A stretch of DNA of 10,116 nt from positions 1-10,116 of the forward strand of contig CAMVNN010000027.1 in NCBI GenBank assembly GCA_947168865.1, written 5' to 3'. Within the stretch, counting starts at the first letter, position 1; each line of letters begins with the position of its first letter. This stretch comes from an uncultured Bacillota bacterium. GTDB lineage: Bacteria; Bacillota_I; Bacilli_A; RF39; UBA660. The translations under genes were made by a program, and so were the position numbers. Positions 1 to 5,540 of this stretch are shown here, piece by piece. The notes beneath the pieces are model-generated. The model saw nothing but the letters and a program-made list of their open reading frames with translations. It was not told where the DNA came from and searched no databases.

Positions 1-175
1 ATTTTAAACTTTCACTTAATAATATTGAATCTAAAAAGTATCTTGAATCAAATTCTAATGTATTAATTAGAGATTTATATTCGCCATATTTTTCGTTGGC
101 TTCGGAGATTAATTTAAGTAAGTCTTTGTCAATATTATATTCTATAGGAAGTTTGGTAGGTTTAAATGGTTCCAT
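1..175 (-). CDS. Fic family protein, N-terminal fragment
   Basis: Leftward reading frame that runs off the left edge; 58 codons are visible. It starts MEPFKPTKLP and continues with a helical segment (ISEANEKYGEYKSL ... DSRYFLDSILLSESLK). This matches the N-terminal domain of Fic/DOC proteins (Fic_N), where a proline-rich start leads into helices ending just before the inhibitory (S/T)xxxE(G/N) motif. Fic enzymes transfer AMP, or another nucleotide part, to hydroxyl groups of target proteins. The catalytic HPFx(D/E)GNGR motif would lie outside the window, so activity cannot be judged. The start is supported by an AGAGGTG ribosome site (181-188) five bases upstream and a consensus promoter further up. 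It could be a stand-alone Fic regulator or a toxin-like protein. The family call rests on the N-terminal pattern only. Confidence 0.72.
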   Translation of the reverse strand, partial: MEPFKPTKLPIEYNIDKDLLKLISEANEKYGEYKSLINTLEFDSRYFLDSILLSESLK

Positions 176-198
176 ATAAGCACCTCTTTCTTTATCCA

Positions 199-227
199 AT
201 TATATGATATAAAAATACTTTAGTCAA
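199..227 (-). promoter_or_regulatory. SigA-type promoter of the Fic gene
   Basis: Read leftward: TTGACT (227-222), a 17-base spacer, and a perfect TATAAT (204-199). Transcription should start near 192, giving a leader of under 20 bases that holds the ribosome site. The -35 box touches the end of the palindrome at 227-269, a position suited to regulation. Confidence 0.75.
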
Positions 228-269
228 TATAAAATGCACTATTTTTTAAAAAAACAGTGCATTTTATAT
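227..269. repeat. 43-bp near-perfect palindrome upstream of the Fic gene
   Basis: The arms ATATAAAATGCACT (227-240) and AGTGCATTTTATAT (256-269) are perfect reverse complements. The centre, T6A7, is also self-complementary, so only the 241/255 pair (A with C) breaks the symmetry. One end meets the Fic -35 box. It lies upstream of the predicted transcription start, so it is more likely a protein-binding operator than a leader hairpin. It could also be a backup stop for the leftward tRNA transcript. Confidence 0.7.
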
Positions 270-324
270 CAAAAAATGTTGTATTTTGTCAAAAACTGAT
301 ATAACTTATGAATCAATATATAGC

Positions 325-348
325 AATGCACTTTTTGATATCAAAAAA
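325..348. repeat. Third copy of the AATGCACT element with ATATCAAAAAA repeat
   Basis: AATGCACT (325-332) repeats the half-site of the palindrome at 233-240 and its inverse at 256-263. The 11-mer ATATCAAAAAA (338-348) repeats 266-276. TTTTTGATATCAAAAA (332-347) is itself a perfect palindrome. Together these make an array of related elements between the tRNA terminator and the Fic promoter. A regulatory role is inferred. Confidence 0.45.
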
Positions 349-368
349 ATCGAACTATATAAGTTCGA
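343..368 (-). terminator. Terminator after tRNA-Gly(UCC)
   Basis: Read leftward: TCGAACT, loop TATAT, AGTTCGA, then seven T's (349-343). The 7-bp stem begins 13 bases past the tRNA CCA end, a normal intrinsic terminator for this tRNA. Confidence 0.8.
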
Positions 369-381
369 CATTTATTTCATA

Positions 382-455
382 TGGAGCGGATGAGGGGAAT
401 CGGACCCCCGTAGTCAGCTTGGAAGGCTGGAATTCTACCCTTGATCTACATCCGC
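382..455 (-). tRNA. tRNA-Gly(UCC), atypical
   Basis: 74-nt tRNA with CCA encoded. The acceptor stem GCGGATG/CATCCGC is perfect and the discriminator is T. The anticodon loop CTTCCAA gives anticodon TCC, reading GGA/GGG. The D-loop AAGGGTA keeps the G18-G19 pair. Several positions are unusual: the D-stem GATC/GAAT has an A11 x A24 mismatch and a G-T pair, the anticodon stem has a C27 x A43 mismatch, and the T-loop reads TCCGATT, with C in place of the nearly invariant T55. Identity as a glycine tRNA is clear. Whether it serves normal translation is open, because tRNA-Gly variants with weakened elongation-factor binding are known to feed cell-wall synthesis in staphylococci. Confidence 0.93.
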
Positions 456-472
456 ATTGGTAAGTAACTTTA

Positions 473-500
473 ATTATACTCTTTTTATATGTTTTGTCAA
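473..500 (-). promoter_or_regulatory. Promoter of tRNA-Gly(UCC)
   Basis: Read leftward: a perfect TTGACA (500-495), a 16-base spacer, and a perfect TATAAT (478-473). The expected transcript start, near 466, lies about ten bases before the mature tRNA end. It is back to back with the rightward tRNA promoter. Confidence 0.85.
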
Positions 501-522
501 TAAATAGTTTAATATTATGTTA

Positions 523-551
523 TTGAATTTGTTTTACAAATATGATATTAT
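523..551 (+). promoter_or_regulatory. Promoter of tRNA-Gly(CCC)
   Basis: TTGAAT (523-528), a 17-base spacer, TATTAT (546-551), with TG at 543-544 forming an extended -10. The expected start falls within one or two bases of the mature tRNA 5' end at 560. It may also supply the HAD gene downstream by read-through. Confidence 0.7.
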
Positions 552-559
552 TTAAATGT

Positions 560-633
560 GCAGATATAGTTTAATGGTAGAACATGAGCTTCCCAAGCTT
601 AGGGTGCGGGTTCGATCCCCGTTATTTGCTCCA
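560..633 (+). tRNA. tRNA-Gly(CCC)
   Basis: 74-nt tRNA with encoded CCA. Acceptor stem GCAGATA/TATTTGC (one G-T pair), D-stem GTTT/GAAC with loop AATGGTA, anticodon stem TGAGC/GCTTA with loop TTCCCAA (anticodon CCC, reading GGG), standard T-loop TTCGATC, discriminator T. All stems pair well. A CCC glycine tRNA is a little surprising in such an AT-rich genome, where GGG codons are few and a UCC tRNA can already read them. Confidence 0.94.
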
Positions 634-644
634 TTTGGTTAAAA

Positions 645-671
645 CTAACTATAGTAGTTAGCTTTTTTTTT
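645..671 (+). terminator. Terminator after tRNA-Gly(CCC)
   Basis: CTAACTA, loop TAG, TAGTTAG, then a run of nine T's after one C (663-671). It lies between the tRNA and the HAD gene. That gene has no clear promoter of its own in the remaining ~25 bases, so it may depend on incomplete termination here. Confidence 0.8.
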
Positions 672-695
672 ATTAAATTTGTTGTAGGTGAATAT

Positions 696-1226
696 ATGAA
701 AGTAATATTTTTGGATATAGATGGTGTTTTACAACCATACGGAGCTGAATATCGTTTCTATGAAATTAATAATGCTGCCAAGGCATTAGTTGAAAAACTT
801 TCTAGAAAGCATAATATTGATTATTCACAGTATAGTATATATGATGTTTTGGCCGCTTACTATGATTGGGATGATCAAGCTGTAGCACGATTAAAATATA
901 TATTAGATACTACTTCATCACGAATAATTGTTTCTAGTGATTGGAGAAGTACTCAATATTTAAATAAAATGAGGGATTTATTAACAATTAGAGGTTTAGG
1001 AGAGTATTGGCTTGCTGACAATAAAACTGAGATTTTATCAGAATCTAGGGTAGAAAAAAGAGCTCGTGAAATTCAAGAATCATTAAAGCGATACTCACCA
1101 GATAATTATTTGGTCCTAGATGATATGCGTGAACTAAAAAATTATTTTCCCAATAATATGGTATTAACTCATAACTGTTTATCAATTAATGATATGCATG
1201 AGTCAATTAAAATACTAAAACTCTAA
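696..1226 (+). CDS. HAD-fold domain protein (HAD_SAK_2-like hydrolase)
   Basis: 176 aa. The N-terminal DIDGVL (D7, D9) is motif I of haloacid-dehalogenase-fold phosphohydrolases, with the nucleophile Asp and the acid/base Asp. IVSSDWR (S80, S81, R84) is motif II. The basic stretch around K121-R124 may supply motif III. LVLDDMRELKNYF (D142, D143) is motif IV for Mg binding. The order, spacing, short cap (about residues 25-70, with the YDWDDQAVARLKYIL pattern) and the C-terminal segment resemble the small HAD domains found in Swiss-Army-knife RNA repair proteins (HAD_SAK_2). All catalytic residues appear intact, but the substrate cannot be told. Likely cytosolic. An AGGTG ribosome site (686-690) lies five bases before the start. 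The gene directly follows the tRNA-Gly(CCC) terminator and ends in its own hairpin. Confidence 0.8.
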   Translation: MKVIFLDIDGVLQPYGAEYRFYEINNAAKALVEKLSRKHNIDYSQYSIYDVLAAYYDWDDQAVARLKYILDTTSSRIIVSSDWRSTQYLNKMRDLLTIRGLGEYWLADNKTEILSESRVEKRAREIQESLKRYSPDNYLVLDDMRELKNYFPNNMVLTHNCLSINDMHESIKILKL

Positions 1227-1249
1227 AAAGAATCATTTTGATTCTTTTT
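1225..1249 (+). terminator. Terminator of the HAD gene
   Basis: An 11-bp perfect stem, AAAAAGAATCA / TGATTCTTTTT, with loop TTT. It begins inside the stop codon, and the U-rich side of the stem serves as the T-tract. The next promoter starts three bases later. Confidence 0.85.
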
Positions 1250-1251
1250 CC

Positions 1252-1281
1252 TTGACATTACTTATTGATTTGTGCTATTAT
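1252..1281 (+). promoter_or_regulatory. Promoter of the GNAT gene
   Basis: TTGACA (1252-1257), an 18-base spacer, TATTAT (1276-1281), with TG at 1273-1274 (extended -10). The predicted start near 1288 gives a leader of about 16 bases containing the GAGGCG ribosome site (1293-1298). Confidence 0.8.
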
Positions 1282-1303
1282 CTATTACATTTGAGGCGAT
1301 TTT

Positions 1304-1999
1304 ATGGAAATATTTAAAGAGCTTGAAACAGATAAGAGATTTCTTTATTCAGCTAGTTACTTTTCAGGTAACTATAATCAATTATTATATCTAAAAAGAG
1401 CTAAAGATGATGGATCAAATAGACCCAAATTCTATATTAGTGCATTTGCAAATATAAATGGTGTATTAACATTACAAGGATACATCTATTTTTACATTGA
1501 CTTTAACACAAAAAAAAGTGATTTTATTGGTATAGCAGTTAAACCAGAGTATAGAAATCTAGGAATATCTTCTTTACTTATTTCAAGTTGGATTGATATT
1601 TGCTTAAATAATGAGATTGATTATCTAGGGACTCATTATAAGCAAAAGAAACCTTTCTTACTATATTTATTAAAAACATATGGATTTGAAATAGATAATA
1701 TAAAATTATATCGAACGAGTGATTCATTGATATCACTTTACCGTGATCCTGATTTTTCTAATACGTCAAAATACTTACTTTTTAGATCACCATTACATGA
1801 AAAAGCATTCATGAAGACAAATATCTATAAATCTGATAATTATTCAGTTCTTCATAATACTGCTGGTTTTTATGAAATAGGGCGCGTCATAGTGCCACTT
1901 CAGAATATGTCAATCATGAAAGTAAGCTATGAACTAAAAAATGAGGATGCTGCAGCAGAAAAAGTTGCCAAAATATTATCAATGCATAAAAAAGCTTAA
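1304..1999 (+). CDS. GNAT-family N-acetyltransferase with C-terminal extension
   Basis: 231 aa. The first ~130 residues fit the GNAT fold: beta strands (GYIYFYIDF, then DFIGIAVKPEYR), the acetyl-CoA loop R84-N-L-G87-I-S89 (the (Q/R)xxGx(G/A) signature with Ser at the last position), a long helix (LLISSWIDICLNN), and the late motif PFLLYLLKTYGFEI typical of the fold's end. GNAT enzymes move an acetyl group from acetyl-CoA to amines; the acceptor here is unknown. Residues ~135-231 form an extra segment rich in strands that I do not recognise. It may be a degenerate second GNAT-like half or a substrate domain. The gene is a single transcription unit with its own promoter, a GAGGCG ribosome site five bases before the start, and a terminator overlapping its stop codon. 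Confidence 0.75.
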   Translation: MEIFKELETDKRFLYSASYFSGNYNQLLYLKRAKDDGSNRPKFYISAFANINGVLTLQGYIYFYIDFNTKKSDFIGIAVKPEYRNLGISSLLISSWIDICLNNEIDYLGTHYKQKKPFLLYLLKTYGFEIDNIKLYRTSDSLISLYRDPDFSNTSKYLLFRSPLHEKAFMKTNIYKSDNYSVLHNTAGFYEIGRVIVPLQNMSIMKVSYELKNEDAAAEKVAKILSMHKKA

Positions 2000-2011
2000 A
2001 TAGCTTTTTTT
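1988..2011. terminator. Shared bidirectional terminator, GNAT gene / membrane-protein gene
   Basis: AAAAAAGCT (1988-1996), five-base loop, AGCTTTTTT (2002-2010), with T's on the right and A's on the left, so it works in both directions. It contains the GNAT stop (1997-1999) and reaches the first two bases of the opposing stop codon (2010-2012). Confidence 0.8.
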
Positions 2012-2390
2012 AGTTGAATGCTAATTCAATATCTAAATCTTTATCACTGAGTGCAATATATAAAAAAATAAAACCACTTATAGTAATAAAACATGAGGCT
2101 AGAAATGATAAATAAACTAGCTTTTTCTTTTTTATAGTATCACTTTTATTCAACGATTTAATATCATCAAAAGAACTTTTTAAAAAATATAAATAAACAA
2201 CTAAAAGAATGGAAAATATAATAATATTGATTTCTTGATATTTCTTTTTATCTTTAATATTATTATAAATAAAATACTTTTTTTCAACTTTATTTGAGTA
2301 GAAACTCAAAATAATTATTCCAATATATATTGTCCATATAAAGTCTTCAATATTTATTTGTTTTAATCTTTTTTCTACATCTTTTTTCAT
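2010..2390 (-). CDS. Small three-helix membrane protein of unknown function
   Basis: 126 aa. I do not recognise a named family. Three hydrophobic segments can be seen: about residues 16-31 (DFIWTIYIGIIILSFYS), 53-70 (EINIIIFSILLVVYLYFL) and 91-113 (LVYLSFLASCFITISGFIFL). They are separated by a Lys/Tyr-rich loop and a KSDTIKKKK loop. The acidic C-terminal tail DKDLDIELAFN is distinctive and may be a conserved feature. No enzyme motif or signal peptide cleavage site is evident. By the positive-inside rule, the N-terminus and the 83-90 basic loop probably face the cytoplasm, though three spans make the topology uncertain. No clear ribosome site precedes the start, and a TATAAT lies five bases before the ATG. 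The gene is flanked by the convergent GNAT gene and the divergent spoVS. Confidence 0.7.
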   Translation of the reverse strand: MKKDVEKRLKQINIEDFIWTIYIGIIILSFYSNKVEKKYFIYNNIKDKKKYQEINIIIFSILLVVYLYFLKSSFDDIKSLNKSDTIKKKKLVYLSFLASCFITISGFIFLYIALSDKDLDIELAFN

Positions 2391-2395
2391 ATTAA

Positions 2396-2401
2396 ATTAT
2401 A
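2396..2401 (-). promoter_or_regulatory. Possible -10 box of the membrane-protein gene
   Basis: Read leftward: a perfect TATAAT ending five bases before the ATG. If used, transcription would start at or within two bases of the ATG, giving a leaderless message. No convincing -35 box lies at the right distance, so this is tentative. Confidence 0.3.
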
Positions 2402-2461
2402 TGTTTTAATATAAAGAAATTATTAAAAATATGTTTGATGAATAACTAAAAAAATTAATCA

Positions 2462-2467
2462 TATATT
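2462..2467 (+). promoter_or_regulatory. Possible -10 box of spoVS
   Basis: TATATT, placed so that transcription would start near 2474, just before the AAAGGATGA ribosome site. This matches the short leaders of other genes here. The -35 region is weak (TGAATA at 2439-2444, 17-base spacing). A different sigma factor cannot be excluded. Confidence 0.3.
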
Positions 2468-2487
2468 TAATTGAAAGGATGAAATAT

Positions 2488-2748
2488 ATGGAAATAATAA
2501 AAGTAGGATCAAAGTCTAATCCTAATGCTGTAGCTGGTGCCATTGCCAATGTTTTAAGAGAATCGAGTGGAGTAGAATTGCAAACAGTTGGAGCTGGAGC
2601 ATTAAATCAAGGTGTAAAAGCTATTGCTATCGCACGAGGATTTATTACACCAAGTGGCAAAGATATAACATGTATACCAACATTTGTTGATATTAATATA
2701 GATGGTAACTTGAAAACGGCAATCAAGTTGAACATTGAATTAAAATAA
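2488..2748 (+). CDS. spoVS: Stage V sporulation protein S (SpoVS)
   Basis: 86 aa, the same length as Bacillus subtilis SpoVS, with near family-consensus sequence throughout: MEIIKVGSKSNPNAVAGAIA, GAGALNQGVKAIAIARGF, PSGKDITCIPTF and DINIDGNLKTAIKLNIE. SpoVS is a small Alba-like-fold protein that influences sporulation (coat assembly and septation in B. subtilis) and appears more widely in bacteria as a regulator; its molecular activity is poorly defined. An ATG nine bases earlier (2479) is in frame but forms part of the ribosome site AAAGGATGA, so the start at 2488 is preferred, with GGA nine bases before it. It is a single-gene unit with its own hairpin terminator. Its presence hints at a sporulating ancestor or lifestyle but does not prove it. 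Confidence 0.95.
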   Translation: MEIIKVGSKSNPNAVAGAIANVLRESSGVELQTVGAGALNQGVKAIAIARGFITPSGKDITCIPTFVDINIDGNLKTAIKLNIELK

Positions 2749-2771
2749 GAACTAGTTTAACTAGTTCTTTT
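2746..2771. terminator. Shared terminator, spoVS / ATP-grasp gene
   Basis: AAGAACTAGT (2747-2756), loop TTA, ACTAGTTCTT (2760-2769), then two more T's. The spoVS stop codon is the first part of the hairpin, and the opposing stop codon (2770-2772) directly follows. The leftward T-tract (TTATTTTA) is weaker than the rightward one. Confidence 0.75.
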
Positions 2772-3768
2772 AAAAATCTATGTATTTTTTAAAAATAGGT
2801 AAATCTCCATTCTTAGTCGGATTAGTACTAGCCTTATTTTGAAATAAACCACAATATTCATTTCCTTCAACAATTATAGGTCCTTTATCCGTAATTGCAA
2901 CATCCCAACCGACGTAGCGAATCTCAGGGACAAGTTTACCAGCTTTTTTTATTAGTTCTTTTGCTTCTTTAAAATATGGGACTTTGAATCCTACGATTTT
3001 AGTATTAGTTACAGGGTGATAGATGTAAGAATTTCCAAAATCATCACAAGCTGGGAAAAGAACAACTCCATTATCATCTAGAAAACTATACATTCCACCA
3101 GCTACATGATTATCTATTTCACCAGTGGTACCGAATTTCATTATTACTTTAATTATATTAACTTTATTATTGTCACTTAAAAATGATATTATTCTTAGAG
3201 TATTAACACTTCCTGAATATAATTTGTTTAAATCATCGTGTTGTTTTATATATTCTTCAACAAGTAATTTTTCTTTTTTTAGATACTCATACAATTTTTT
3301 GAAATCATGTATGCTATCTATAGAAATAAATCTAATTCCTTCTCCACAAGAAGAAGATAGTGGTTTAACACATATTTTCTTATGATTAAGGCAAAAATCT
3401 TTAAAATCTTTGAAACTTGTTTTTTCAATTTCTAAATAATCACGTCCAATATATTTTTTAAATATATTATTAAATTCGCCTTTATTTTGAAATAAATGCC
3501 AATAAGCTTTATTGTTATATTTTTTTACAATGCGATTATTTAATTCACTTGTAAGGTATGTTTTTCTTTCATTTTCACTTAGTAAATCAAATTCGAATTC
3601 GACGTAATCAGAATAACCAGCACCATATTTAATACCACAATATATCATATCTAAAAATATTAATATTGCCAATTTCCCTCTTTTTTTATGAATCTCATTA
3701 GCTTTTTTTATCATGTCTTTATAATTACAAACTTTAATTTTTTTTAAAAGATATTTTATTCTTTCCAT
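2770..3768 (-). CDS. Sugar-transfer-associated ATP-grasp protein
   Basis: 332 aa from the ATG at 3768. The frame stays open further upstream, but that would run across the murJ promoter and start, and the added sequence looks random. The N-terminal MERIKYLLKKIKVCNYKDMI and CGIKYGAGYSDYVEFEF are typical of the ATP-grasp group found near polysaccharide genes (ATPgrasp_ST). ATP-grasp motifs are intact: K135 in KICVKP with the glycine-rich loop SSSCGEGI (138-145), the hinge VEEYI (170-174), NTLRI, then D289 in VGWDVAI and E301-G-N303 as Mg ligands. Such enzymes join a carboxylate to an amine or similar group through an acyl phosphate. The true substrate is unknown; an amino-acid or sugar-acid addition to an envelope polymer is the usual guess. 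It is divergent from murJ, and no strong ribosome site is seen. Confidence 0.82.
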   Translation of the reverse strand: MERIKYLLKKIKVCNYKDMIKKANEIHKKRGKLAILIFLDMIYCGIKYGAGYSDYVEFEFDLLSENERKTYLTSELNNRIVKKYNNKAYWHLFQNKGEFNNIFKKYIGRDYLEIEKTSFKDFKDFCLNHKKICVKPLSSSCGEGIRFISIDSIHDFKKLYEYLKKEKLLVEEYIKQHDDLNKLYSGSVNTLRIISFLSDNNKVNIIKVIMKFGTTGEIDNHVAGGMYSFLDDNGVVLFPACDDFGNSYIYHPVTNTKIVGFKVPYFKEAKELIKKAGKLVPEIRYVGWDVAITDKGPIIVEGNEYCGLFQNKASTNPTKNGDLPIFKKYIDF

Positions 3769-3777
3769 ATTATCACT

Positions 3778-3783
3778 ATTATA
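3778..3783 (-). promoter_or_regulatory. Possible -10 box of the ATP-grasp gene
   Basis: Read leftward: a perfect TATAAT nine bases before the ATG, predicting a leader of only two to four bases. No good -35 box is seen at 17 bases. Tentative. Confidence 0.3.
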
Positions 3784-3819
3784 ATTATGGCTGAAAGTGA
3801 TTATTTTATCTAAATATCT

Positions 3820-3848
3820 TTTATAAATAAGTAAGAATGTGATATAAT
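3820..3848 (+). promoter_or_regulatory. Promoter of murJ
   Basis: A perfect TATAAT (3843-3848) preceded by TGA, an extended -10. The -35 region TTTATA (3820-3825, 17-base spacing) is weak, as is common with an extended -10. The expected start near 3855 gives a ~14-base leader with the GTGGAGG ribosome site. Confidence 0.65.
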
Positions 3849-3868
3849 TTATAAAAGTGGAGGCAAAT

Positions 3869-5527
3869 ATGAAGAAGAGTGGATTTTTAGGTGGGGCATT
3901 TGTCTCAACATTTTGTATCATTATTTGCAAAGTTGTTGGACTTTTATATGTCATTCCATTTTATTCAATAATTGGCAATAGTGGTGGAGCATTGTATGCA
4001 TATGCGTATACCATATATTCTCTTTTCTTAACTTTATCTAGTCAAGGAATTCCAGTTGCTATGAGCAAAATAATAAGTGAATATAATACTCTTAATTATC
4101 ATTGGTCAAAACAACAAGCATACAAAATTGTTAGAAATTTGATGGTAGGAATTGGTGTTGTTTCATTTATATTACTTCTAATATTTGCAAAACCAATTGC
4201 ATATTTGATAATAGGTGAAATAGAAGGTGGAAATACCATTGATGATGTTGCTCTTGTAATTAGGAGTATCTCAATAGCTTTAGTTGTGGTGCCATTTTTA
4301 TCTACGATTAAAGGTTATCTTAGTGGACACAAATATTTTACTCAATATGCTTTATCTAATGTAATTGAACAATTAGTTCGTGTTAGTTTTATTTTGATTG
4401 GTAGTTATTTAGCAGCAAAAGTATTTAATTTAAATACTCCTATAGTCGTAAGTATTTCAACATTAGGTGCAACAGTAGGGGCATTTGTATCTTATTTGTA
4501 CTTAAAAATCAAAAAAAATAAAAATAAAGAATTATTTAATGTTAAAGCTAAAAAAACAGAAGCAGAGAAGAGTAATACTAGCAAATCAATTTTAAAGCGT
4601 GTAATAATGGTTGCATTACCATTCGTTATAATTGATTTTATACGATCAATTTACTCAATTGTTGATACATTTACAATAAATGCAACTTTAACGAAATTGG
4701 GTTATACCTTAAGTGAATCGGAATATGTCTTAAGTGTTATATCTACATGGGGTTCTAAATTAAACATGGTTATAATTGCTCTTGTATCGGGATTAACATT
4801 ATCACTTATACCTAATATTTCGAGCAGTTATATAAATGGTGATATGAAAGATGTGAACGACAAAATAAATCAAAGCTTTCAAATCATAATGTTTGTTAAT
4901 CTACCTATGGTTTTAGGTCTTCATTTACTTGCAACTCCAGTATGGAATATGTTTTATGGTAGTAATGAACTTGGAATAGCCTTATTTAGCTTATATATTT
5001 TCCAAGCCTTGTCATTTAGTTTTTATTCAATTTCGGTTGATTCTGCTCAGATAATGGGAAATACCAAATTAGCATTATCAGCTTTGTTTGGAAGCTTTTT
5101 CTTAAAAGCTTTACTTAATATACCATTTATGAATTTATTTGCAGCAATTGGAATAAAAGCTCAATATGCACCTATTGTTTTGAATTTAATTCTTCATATG
5201 GGAACAACGATAGTAATTGCTATTATTCAATCTAAAAAATATAATCTTAATTATAGACAAAGTATTAATCCAATGTTGAAATCAATTTTAATTGCACTTA
5301 TTATGTTTGTTTCATTAAAAATAATGGCTTTATTTATACCTGTTGATATTGAAACAACTAAACTAAATTATTTCTTATTATCTATTTTATATGCAATTGT
5401 AGGTGCAACTATTTACTTTGTAAATTCTTATCGTTACAACTTGATTGATCGAATCTTTAAAGTTGATTCAAAGGCATTATTAAATAAAATATTGTTTAAA
5501 TTAAAAATAAAAAAATCTACAAATTAA
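3869..5527 (+). CDS. murJ: Lipid II flippase, MurJ/YtgP (SpoVB-like) family
   Basis: 552 aa from the ATG at 3869. The in-frame GTG at 3857 is part of the ribosome site GTGGAGG and is not the start. The protein is hydrophobic throughout, with roughly 14 membrane spans as in MOP-superfamily flippases. The opening KKSGFLGGAFVSTFC, GLLYVIPFYSIIGNSGGALY and TLSSQGIPVAMSKIISEYN closely follow the pattern of B. subtilis YtgP. The family moves lipid-linked peptidoglycan precursor from the inner to the outer face of the membrane; SpoVB is the sporulation paralogue. The basic loop at about residues 210-245 (LKIKKNKNKE ... KAKKTEAEK) is cytoplasmic. YtgP and SpoVB cannot be separated with certainty from one sequence. 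The gene has its own extended -10 promoter and shares a terminator with gatD. Confidence 0.87.
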   Translation: MKKSGFLGGAFVSTFCIIICKVVGLLYVIPFYSIIGNSGGALYAYAYTIYSLFLTLSSQGIPVAMSKIISEYNTLNYHWSKQQAYKIVRNLMVGIGVVSFILLLIFAKPIAYLIIGEIEGGNTIDDVALVIRSISIALVVVPFLSTIKGYLSGHKYFTQYALSNVIEQLVRVSFILIGSYLAAKVFNLNTPIVVSISTLGATVGAFVSYLYLKIKKNKNKELFNVKAKKTEAEKSNTSKSILKRVIMVALPFVIIDFIRSIYSIVDTFTINATLTKLGYTLSESEYVLSVISTWGSKLNMVIIALVSGLTLSLIPNISSSYINGDMKDVNDKINQSFQIIMFVNLPMVLGLHLLATPVWNMFYGSNELGIALFSLYIFQALSFSFYSISVDSAQIMGNTKLALSALFGSFFLKALLNIPFMNLFAAIGIKAQYAPIVLNLILHMGTTIVIAIIQSKKYNLNYRQSINPMLKSILIALIMFVSLKIMALFIPVDIETTKLNYFLLSILYAIVGATIYFVNSYRYNLIDRIFKVDSKALLNKILFKLKIKKSTN

Positions 5528-5540
5528 TGTAGATTTTTTT
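5509..5540. terminator. Shared bidirectional terminator, murJ / gatD
   Basis: A 13-bp perfect stem, AAAAAAATCTACA (5509-5521) and TGTAGATTTTTTT (5528-5540), with a six-base loop. T-runs arise on either strand. The murJ stop lies in the loop (5525-5527) and the gatD stop (5539-5541) at the right foot. Confidence 0.88.

Noticed and set aside
2479..2487. Upstream ATG as the spoVS start
   Set aside because: It is part of the AAAGGATGA ribosome site. The ATG at 2488 gives exactly the 86-residue family length and start.
3125..3385. Rightward 86-codon open frame
   Set aside because: It lies wholly inside the ATP-grasp coding region on the other strand, with no ribosome site or recognisable protein pattern.
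3857..3868. GTG as the murJ start
   Set aside because: It lies inside the GTGGAGG ribosome site. The ATG at 3869 has ideal spacing and matches the family N-terminus.
3769..3954. N-terminal extension of the ATP-grasp protein
   Set aside because: It would overlap the divergent murJ start and promoter, shows no family-like sequence, and the family's conserved start begins at the ATG at 3768.
4500..4580. A-rich stretch in murJ as a possible frameshift or junction
   Set aside because: The frame is intact and the Lys-rich loop is expected between membrane spans of this family.
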